A stretch of DNA of 64,000 nt, from positions 59,909,328-59,973,327 of the forward strand of contig CM055101.1 of the NCBI GenBank assembly GCA_029204225.1, given 5' to 3'. Below the pieces are notes generated by a model that saw only the letters and a program-made list of their open reading frames with translations, searched no databases and had not been told where the DNA came from. The position numbers were made by a program, and so were the translations under genes. Positions within the stretch are counted from its first letter, which is position 1. Each line of letters starts with the position of its first letter. The DNA is from Diphasiastrum complanatum. Taxonomy: Eukaryota; Streptophyta; Lycopodiopsida; Lycopodiales; Lycopodiaceae. Shown here in pieces: positions 55,470 through 64,000 of the stretch.

Positions 55470-56100
55470 TGTAATATTCCACACATGTGGGAGTTCCCAA
55501 AAGTGTGCTTATGATCTCCTAAGACTTGGTGATTGCACAAAGATCAAGCATAAATTGAAATCCAAGATCAAAGATCAAGCATGTTACATAGTGCTCTCGC
55601 CTTAGATTTGTGAGATAGATCGTGGAAAAGCCTTGCTCTCGGGTAGAGAGAGAATCCAACAATCAATACTCGGGTAGAGAGAGAAAGCCAATATGACTCA
55701 ACTTTGTAGAAAATCTCATTAACTCTTATATAATTGATCTAAGACACATATAAGTAGCAAATTGAGGTGGAAGGGAGTGAAACATGATTGGACTCCTTCT
55801 TTTCCTCCTCTAGACATAATGACCCTCAAACTTGATTGGACCGATTTCATGGATCTCTAACTTGTGATTGGTCACATGATCTCAATACAACACATAGGAA
55901 GTGTCACTACCATCATGACATGTGTCAAGTGCCTAACTTACTTCTGGATTTGGCCTAATCATCATGTGGCATGTGTAATTGCTTGAGTTACCTCTAATGC
56001 CAAAATGGCCTAATCACCTACTAGCATGTGTAATGACACAGAAAAGTCAATATAGTCCCTAACTCAACATAGATCACTTTTTCTATTTTTCATTTTCACA
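55470..56100 (-). repeat. 5' LTR of the decayed minus-strand copia element
   Basis: On the plus strand it runs from TGTAATATTCC to TTTTCACA, so on the minus strand it is TG...CA as expected. It has CACACATGTGG near its PBS end, a variant of the palindrome seen in the other LTRs. No partner LTR was found on the other side of the RT remnant. Confidence 0.75.
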
Positions 56101-56440
56101 TGGATCAAGGAAATGAGAGACCAAATCACACCCATTGGGGAACCAATACAGGATATAGAATTGGTGCATAGGGCGATGAGTGTATTTTTAGAGAACTATC
56201 AGATGTTTGCAAGTGACATGGCATTGAGAGAGGGGCTGGCAACCTTCGAATATCTTCATGGCATTGTGTTGTAGGAATAGTGGAGGTTTGTTGGCAAAAG
56301 AGAAATTATAACAAGTAGCAAAAGAAACCAAATGCTAACAAAGCATGATCAAGGATTGTGATCAAGGAAGAAAAACAAGGAGAATTGTTTCTATTGTTAG
56401 AAGCTAGGCCATTGGGCCAGAGATTATCAAAAAATAAGGT
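56101..56440 (+). pseudogene. Copia-like Gag fragment with zinc knuckle
   Basis: The frame reads IKEMRDQITPIGEPIQDIELVHRAMSVFLENYQMFASDM and LATFEYLHGIVL, and ends near a decayed knuckle CFYC-stop-KLGHWARDY (the last cysteine is tyrosine). It is cut right after the knuckle by the direct repeat starting at 56441. Confidence 0.65.
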
Positions 56441-57845
56441 AGACAGGTGTCATAGCTGAGCATCAGTTGTTATCCATGTCCGAAACAAGATTCACTACTT
56501 TATCAGCTAAATTGCATTTATAAAAAGTACGTCCAATCTTCCCAATCATTTACTTCATTACTAAGCAATACATTCCGTCCTTTAACGAAGCCGTATCAGG
56601 GCACGAGCCATACTGATCAGTACAAGAGCAAAAGAAATATATAAGGTTGACATTTACATTTTACATGTAAGCAACTATCCTTCATTATACTAATGGACAT
56701 AGATATGACTATGGTCACAGCGTTAGGTACTAGAGCACCTCCGTGCTATGCTAGCCCCCATGGATATCCCGTAACCGTCTTCCGGGAGTCCAAACATCGA
56801 ACAACTTGGGCAAATCCATGCCATTCAAGTGTACCATTGTCAAGCTCTATATGAGTACGTGACCTTACAAACAACACTGGGACACAGGATGCAAGCGAAC
56901 TTAATTAAATAAAAACTATAATCTCATATCTATTTTAACGTACATAAGATCAGACTTTTCTAACTTTATTAGTTACTATCATTAAAGGAAGCAATTTCAG
57001 TATTATCATGCATGGATACGATTTCTTGTAGTAACGAGTAAGGCTACCCACCGTATTGGTGCAATTTCATATAGCATCGAACTTGAATGATAGACGAAGT
57101 CATCTCTTGCGAATTATCCATCTTCAGTTGTTTTAACAAAACACCTATGTGCTAGAAGATTCAAACCAAAAGTATTGTATTAAGCGTAGAGTACTTCTAC
57201 CACCCTCATAGTCTTTAACAATACTTAATCCATCATTTTGCCGCAGATTATTAGCTTATCATTCAACTTTTTCAAGAGCATTTCCTTCCCAACAATATCC
57301 ACATCATACAAATTATCATGTTATGTGCACACGTCTTCTCAGAAAAAAACAATCAAGCCAAGCTTTCTTCATGCTACACTCTTTAGAAACCATTCTACTC
57401 TTTATTAGAGGCAGATCATCATAGTTTCTATCATACTACTAAAGCAATCATCCAGAGCAACCAATCATAGCAAGTTACAGCCAATTGAGTAGCAGGATTG
57501 CTCTTATCAACCACATATAAGCATTCATCATTGGTATCAATGGAAACAATAAGTAAAGACAACGGTCCATCACACTTTTGAATCATTACATACTGCAAAA
57601 TGCGTGCAGTTATTCATGCATGCAAGGCCATGCTTCATCGCAGTAGCATAATGGAATTTCTACTCAGAAAGAAGCGCTGGCCAACGGCCAATTCCGCTAC
57701 AAAGAGAGCGCTGGCCAGTGATTACTCATCAAACATAATCAGTGATATTTTTTGCCTACATCAGGATCGCTGTCCAACGCCAACCATAACTCAATCAGAG
57801 GTAGAAAAATACCTGTAAAGGTGCCCACTACTACTCCTTGAGGCA
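56441..57845. repeat. Direct repeat of about 1.4 kb, left copy
   Basis: It aligns with 62598-64000, starting from AGACA(G/T)GTGTCATAG, with roughly 95 percent or better identity by eye. It may extend to the right beyond 57845, since the partner is cut by the window end. It carries no convincing gene. It lies downstream of the minus-strand RT and would be its 3' pseudo-LTR if the element is Penelope-like. Confidence 0.85.
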
Positions 57846-58105
57846 GCGGTTGATTGCAAGAGTACCAAATCACAGTTTTGCAAGCCAAACTTGCTACTAC
57901 ACAACGGTAATCATAGCAAGTTGTAAGCATCCATTCCTAATCGTAAAGCACAGCACACAACCTTCATTATCAGCGAGCTAGCATTCCTCACATCATTCTC
58001 ACCTTAGGTTGCAGTATCGTTCACACGATTGCTCTTCTAGTAGCATTCACGAGTTTTCCACTTCAATTGCAATCACCGTAAAGTAAAGCACCAGGAGAGC
58101 AGGAC

Positions 58106-58340
<235 letters not shown>

Positions 58341-58636
58341 TGAATAGGGTTTTGTGATTTCTCTCTTTATAGAACCAGAGGACACTTAGGTGTACTAAGT
58401 GCAAATTGCTACTCACTGTTAGATTGACTGTTCAAAATGTGCATAGATCTTGGCCATTGGAAAGACTAACAACTTTCCCACCATTTAAAAAAAAAAAACT
58501 TTTTCTAATAAGTGGGGTCTTCTATGATAGTAAGACATTTTCTCGCACGTACTAGCAAAAAAGGTTAGTACGCGACATTTGCATTCTACAGAGGTCTGCG
58601 AAGTGAATAGAGTGATATGTGTATGTAACAGAGCCC

Positions 58637-58789
<153 letters not shown>

Positions 58790-58859
58790 CACCAACCATA
58801 CCCACAGCTAGCAAAGTCTCCCAAGGGGCAGTTAGCACCCCTGAGATGGAGTGCTAATT

Positions 58860-60796
58860 GCCACCAAAAGAAATTTAGCATTTTTTGGTAATGTAAACTT
58901 GAGCCCAGGGAACAAATCGTGTAGGAACAAGTTGTTTAAAATCTCATACAATCTTCCTCTCATGAAGACATTATTTTGGCAAGAACAATGTTTTTGACCT
59001 CATCCATAAAGGTATCATGTTCGCTACAATAGTACATGGCAGCAATAATTTGAATGACAATAACTTTATACGAGTTCATAATTGGCCTATTGGCAATTAA
59101 GTGATATACTGAAAAAACGAAAACGGAAGTTCCTGTCTCTTGTCAAATTTTTTCATATGAAACTTTCCTGATAAAGAATCAAAGGTAGTGGTAATATTCA
59201 AAAAATTAACCGTGTTATCCGAAGCGTCTTCATTTTCTATAGTGAGGTACTCCAAGGGATAGATCCATAAGGCATTATCATCGACACGAGGTTGCTTCTT
59301 GTCTAGAAATACAAGAGCATCTATATTGTTTATGAAACAAATATCATCAATATAACGAAAAGTATGCTTGAAGGCACATAGGTATTCCACATTTCCAAGT
59401 TTGGCAAGCCTTTTCATAAAATGTAATTCAAAGAATGACAGATACCAGTTACACCATGTAGAGGAATAGGCAAAACCCATAGGAATACCACAGATTTGTT
59501 TCCAAGTCCTGTTTCCTAATCTTAGTATGCAATTGTCAATCAGAATATCATTATATTGGCAAAGAGGTTCCATATCAATCAGAGTCCAATTATCAATTTG
59601 ATTAGTAACCCATTTCCAATCAAATTGCTTAAGGCTCGATTTCCATTGATAGGCAAGTTTTTTGTTTTTACAGGACTTGAATGTATACCCTATCATTCTC
59701 CGTATTATTATTTTTAGCCCATCAAGACCATTAAGAGGAATATTTTCATAGCATTTCGCGATGTCAGTAAACCACATCGAAGTGATTTTGTCAGGCACAT
59801 TAAGATAAAATTCAGTAGATGAATTGCACTGCCAAAATAGGTTGGTATCCACATTTAGGATACTCCTGCATGCTCTCTCCATAAAGAGCGGAGTCAGCAT
59901 ACCAAGAGCTCCAGAAATAAACGTGGCCACTTTAGAAAAATAGCAGTCATGTGCGTTTGTAATCCATCTGAACGTATTTTTATGTGCCTTGAAAGTACAA
60001 AGTAAGAAAGGTAATTCTTCTTTTTCCTATTAGAAAATCAGGTATTTTAGTAGTAAAAGTATCTCGGATCTCAATCATAGCCATGTCTAGTGTATTCTCA
60101 TTTTCTTTGGAAACGGGACAAAATCTGGACTCGACAATCTCACTAAAGCCAAATTTTTTACAAGATAGATGCACATAAAACATGGGTTATGTTGAGCCTT
60201 ATCCACACCATTCACATATAGATTGGTAGTAATCCAATTACGCTCATCAATGGCATTTGCAAGTTTTTTATTCATAATACTTTTTCCATGTAGCCACTTA
60301 GTATTTTTCAAAAAGTTTGTTATAGCAACTTTGCAAATCAGGGCATGTTCCATAACAATCTCATGATCAATATTTTGATAAGTAGGTAAAAAAACTTGCC
60401 AATTCAAACCATCCACGATAAAGTTCTAAAGCTACCTCATTTATATTAGACTGGCACAATGGGATGTGATTAAGTGCTTTGTTCAATTCATTTTTTAAAA
60501 CTTTGCTTCTAATAATTTCAGTATCCATCGAGACAACATGCCCAAAAATTTCCGAAATGAACTCTTTAAAATGTTTATTAAGCGCAAGTACAAGGTGGAA
60601 TGTTGTCAACATCGAAATCACAAAAAACTTGAAAAGGTTTATACCATTCATGCTTCAAATGTGGAAAATAAGACCAACCAAACACGATAAGCTCAAAAGT
60701 CTCATCAATATGACCAAAAATCTGAAGTAAGATTTCAGCATATAGTTGTTTAACATCAATCCTCTCAAAGCATTTGTTGTAATAAGGTAAATGCAA
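58860..60796 (-). pseudogene. Penelope-like reverse transcriptase, frameshifted
   Basis: The largest open piece, 59097-59930, has RT motif A as FTDIAKCYENIPL, motif B as GIPMGFAYSS, the catalytic box FRYIDDICFINN and the later VNFLNITTTF. After a frameshift at 59100 the frame continues with LIANRPIMNSYKVIVIQI, and after another with RLYEILNNLFLHDLFPGLKF to about 58870. Upstream pieces at 59980-60183, 60087-60416, 60367-60651 and 60578-60796 overlap in shifted frames and form the N-terminal extension. The (F)LN/D block after YxDD and the NRP...YK block match the order seen in Penelope-like elements, not copia, gypsy or LINE. No GIY-YIG endonuclease is evident. The class is an inference. Confidence 0.55.
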
Positions 60797-62315
60797 AAAA
60801 AAAACTTCCCTCTATCTCTTTTAACCACTAGTCATCGTCTACCAGTATTGCTGACCTCCAATATCCTTGTTTCTTCTAAGTCCTCCTGCACATGGATCAA
60901 TCACGGTAAAAGTTCAGCTTTCTGATAGGCACCACTGCTTTGCCCTTCTTTGCCTTTGTGTGGAAAATAGTTTCTTTTCTCTGTTATTGCCACTGCCTGA
61001 TATGACTGAGCTCGGATTGTTCAGATTGAAGGAACCGTTTTTTTGCTAGTATTTTGGAAGTATTTGTCTTGCAAGGTAGAAAAGCTAGGTTTTTTCAAAA
61101 GACGTTCATTAATTTCTCGAACGTTTTCAGCATCGCCAAGGTGTGCAAGGAGTTTAGCAGTAGAATTTATGGAAAGTTCAATGGCAGCATCAATCATGTA
61201 TTGTCGGATATACGGAAAGACAATGTGGGACTTGACAACCTCTCTAGCAGGTTTATGCAACCAAAGGAAGAAGGCATTAAGCTGATTTTGCAAAGACGCA
61301 CCAGGAAAAAAAATGGAAAGATGATTCGTTATATACCAGATAGAGTGATCAAACCATATGATAGAAGAATTGTTTTTGCACTTATCACCTCATATGCACT
61401 TAAAGAAGGGTCTTTTCCAGTTCCAGATTCTAGCTTGATGAAGGTTCATTCTGTTAAAGCCGGTGTCAAAAAGGCCTCTAGTTCTAGCCCAGGTCTTCTC
61501 AGAAGGACATCTTGAAGGTTCGAATCTACTCATCTTGATAACAATATCAAAGGCAATAGGAGTATCAAAAGAAGGATTCTTATGCAAAGCAGCAAGCTTG
61601 CATGCTTGGACTTCTTCATCAGTGAGATGAGCAAGAGCGATCCAGAGCTCAATAGAGATAGGTGTTAGGAATTTGACAGAAGGAAGGCTCCAAAGTTTGT
61701 AACCAGTTTTTGCAGATTTAAACTCAATGACACGACTAGGTACCAATGGTACTTGGCAACTATTGGCTTGACAAAATTCAAAGGCAGACTGATTTCACAC
61801 ATCACAGTTTTCTTGCGAAAAAGACTCTAACTGAGAAGCATTGTCTTCATCAAGGTCTTGGGTAAAAATCAACGGGTGAGGTGAAGTAGGAGCAGTAGAA
61901 GGGATAGGAGTATCAATAGAGGAGTCACCATTTTCTTTTTCCAGGCAAGCAAATACTCTAGATAGAATTTTTCCTCAGTAGCAATTTGTTCAGCATAGTT
62001 TGAAAGTTCCATACAAATTTTTTCAACCATGCTAAGGGATTTCTTCTTTGTAATAAAATTCGTATAAATTTTGATCCAATCCATGATGCACATCAAATCA
62101 ACCAGGCAAAGAATTTTATCATCTGGGCCAGGAGCATTACAAGTAGTCATATCATAAGTAGTAATCAAATTGTGAACTTCAATAGCCTTCTTCATGCAAC
62201 ATATAATAGTCTGAACAAAAGGACTAGGAGGAGGAAGGGGCTCCCCATAGCCAAGAGTGACTGCATCATGAAACCATCCTGTGGACTACATCGTACAACA
62301 TACCTTGTTAGCCAT
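60797..62315 (-). pseudogene. N-terminal region of the same RT element, broken
   Basis: Consecutive minus-strand pieces probably belong to the same product. An ATG at 62315 opens MANKVCCTM; then DAVTLGYGEPLPPPSPFVQT and MKKAIEVHNLITTYDMTTCNAPGPDD (61869-62195), 61390-61746 with LWIALAHLTDEEVQACKLAAL, and 61021-61293 with LHKPAREVVKSHIVFPYIRQYMIDAAIELSINSTAKLLAHLGD. They are joined by frameshifts and stops. No known domain is recognised. Their continuity and strand suggest a long N-terminal extension to the RT. Confidence 0.4.
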
Positions 62316-62597
62316 AAAATACAAGTAAAGGTAAAGGTTTGGTGCTACCCCGACCAAAGGGTAGCCGGGGTAACATCAGAGATGCTAGAGAGAGAGTAAC
62401 AAGATTTCACATAGTCTTTCTTGACAAGTCAAGACCAAACCCTTTGAACCCTTCAATTTATAGCATAATAGGTAAAAATATAGCTGTATAAAGTTTAACA
62501 GAACAGAGTACCATAAAGCGAAGCAAGTTTCAAGACACCCAGCTGTTACTTGCCACCATCCCACACAACAAAACCACACAAGTTAGTCGCGTGAGGA

Positions 62598-64000
62598 AGA
62601 CATGTGTCATAGTTGAGCATCAGTTATTATCCATGTCCAAAACAAGATTCACTACTTTATCAGCTAAATTGTGTTTATAAAATGTCCAATCTTCCCAATC
62701 ATTTACTTCATTACAAAGCAATACTTTTTGTCCTTTAATGAAGCCGTATAAGGGCACAAGCCATACTGATCAGTACAAGAGCAAAAGAAATGTATTAGGT
62801 TGACATTTACATTTTACATGTAAGCAACTATCCTTCATTATACTAATGGACATAGATATGACTATGGTCACAGCGTTAGGTACTAGAGCACCTCCGTGCT
62901 ATGCTAGCCCCCGTGGATATCCCGTAACCGTCTTCCGGGAGTCCAAACATCGAACAACTTGGGCAAATCCATGCCATTCAAGTGTACCATTGTCAAGCTC
63001 TATATGAGTACGTGACCTTACAAACAACACTGGGACACAGGATGCAAGTGAACTTAATTAAATAAAAACTATAATCTCATATCTATTTTAACGTACATAA
63101 GATCAGACTTTTCTAACTTTATTAGTTACTATCATTAAAGGAAGCAATTTCAGTATTATCATGCATGGATACGATTTCTTGTAGTAACGAGTAAGGCTAC
63201 CCACCGTATTGGTGCAATTTCATATAGCATCGAACTTGAATGATAGACGACGTCATCTCTTGCGAATTATCCATCTTCAGTTGTTTTAACAAAACACCTA
63301 TGTGCTAGAAGATTCAAACCGAAAGTATTGTGTTAAGAGTAGAGTACGTCTACCACCCTCATAGTCTTTAACAATAGTTAATCCATCATTTTGTCGCAGA
63401 TTATTAACTTATCATTCAACTTTTCAAGAGCATTTCCTTTCCAACAATATCCACATCATACAGATTATCATGTTCTGTGCACACGTCTTCTCAGGAGAAA
63501 ACAATCAAGCCAAGCTTTCTTCATGCTACACTCTTTAGAAGCCATTCTACTCTTTATCAGAGGTAGCAATCATCATAGTTTCTATCATACTACCAGAGCA
63601 ATCATCCAGAGCAACCAATCATAGCAAGTTACAGCCAATGGAGTAGCAGGAGTGCTCTTATCAACCACATATAAGCATTCATCATTGGTCTCAATGGAAA
63701 CAATAAGTAAAGACAGTGGTCCATCGCACTTTTGCAATCATTACATACTATAAAATGCATGGAGTTATTCATGCATGCAAGGCCATGCTTCATCGCAGTA
63801 GCATAATGGAATTTCTACTCAAAAAGAAGCGCGGCCAGCAACCAATTCCGCTACAGAGAGAGCGCTGGCCAACGATTACTCATCAAACATAATCAGTGAT
63901 ATTTTTTGCCTACATCAGGATCGCTGTCCAACGCCAACCATAACTCAATCAGAGGTAGAAAAAATACCTGTAAAGGTGCCCATTACTGCTCCTTGAGGCA
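62598..64000. repeat. Direct repeat of about 1.4 kb, right copy (cut by window end)
   Basis: Partner of 56441-57845, in the same orientation, 6157 bp away. It begins about 285 bp from the first ATG of the minus-strand element. Small indels and scattered substitutions separate the two copies. Confidence 0.85.

Noticed and set aside
56600..56660. Hammerhead ribozyme core in the direct repeat
   Set aside because: A CTGATCA followed by GAAA was seen near the phrase TACTGATCAGTAC. The invariant CTGATGA is not met and the stems do not fit by eye. A descriptor-based search would be needed.

Overview
The window is plant nuclear DNA from a large, repeat-dense genome. The evidence is a spliced ARM-repeat gene, plant-type Ty1/copia elements primed by initiator tRNA-Met, Ty3/gypsy remnants, a LINE tail and long GA/CT microsatellites. 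Codon use is AT-rich. The LINE and copia families would fit a fern or similar large-genome plant, but I cannot fix the species from sequence alone.

Layout: 1-3040 holds a broken copia element (+). 3186-7050 is a decayed gypsy pol (+) with a second RNase H-like domain after the integrase. 7061-13391 is a structurally complete but coding-dead copia element (-): two 797-bp LTRs, TSD ATAGG, PBS and PPT. 13400-17190 is largely unassigned. 17192-18690 is the 3' end of an unusual copia family (copy 1). 19715-20660 is a LINE tail. 22090-26819 is a young copia deletion derivative (-): 862-bp LTRs, TSD CAAAA, inserted into an exon-like reading frame. 27391-28492 carries an unassigned, possibly transposon-derived reading frame followed by a copia RT fragment.

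32500-36550 is a distinct AT-rich island. It has a serine-rich ORF, a 370-bp foldback, about 16 copies of a palindrome close to CTATGCTNAGCATAG, and a degenerate intron-containing gene with a possible ParB/sulfiredoxin-like fold. 36671-38350 (-) is copy 3 of the unusual copia family. 38800-40762 (-) is a gypsy pol remnant, interrupted on its upstream side by a very young copia element at 40788-45934 (copy 2; 654-bp LTRs differing at one site, TSD GAACT). That element encodes one open 1080-residue protein: Gag, CCHC knuckle and protease, followed by about 660 residues unlike integrase, RT or RNase H. It is the best candidate for an undescribed entity here.

45940-48090 has further gypsy and copia scraps. 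48496-50324 (-) is the only convincing host gene, a two-exon, 540-residue ARM-repeat protein. 52543-56440 carries an orphan copia LTR with PBS, a copia RT remnant (-) with its own PBS and LTR, and a Gag knuckle fragment. 56441-64000 contains two direct repeats of about 1.4 kb flanking long GA microsatellites and a degenerate minus-strand reverse transcriptase that looks Penelope-like; the repeats would then be the pseudo-LTRs typical of such elements.

The order of events can be partly read from nesting. The gypsy pol at 3186-7050 received the 7061-13391 copia element, the exon-like frame at 22003-27067 was split by the 22090-26819 element, and the 40788-45934 element is the most recent arrival.
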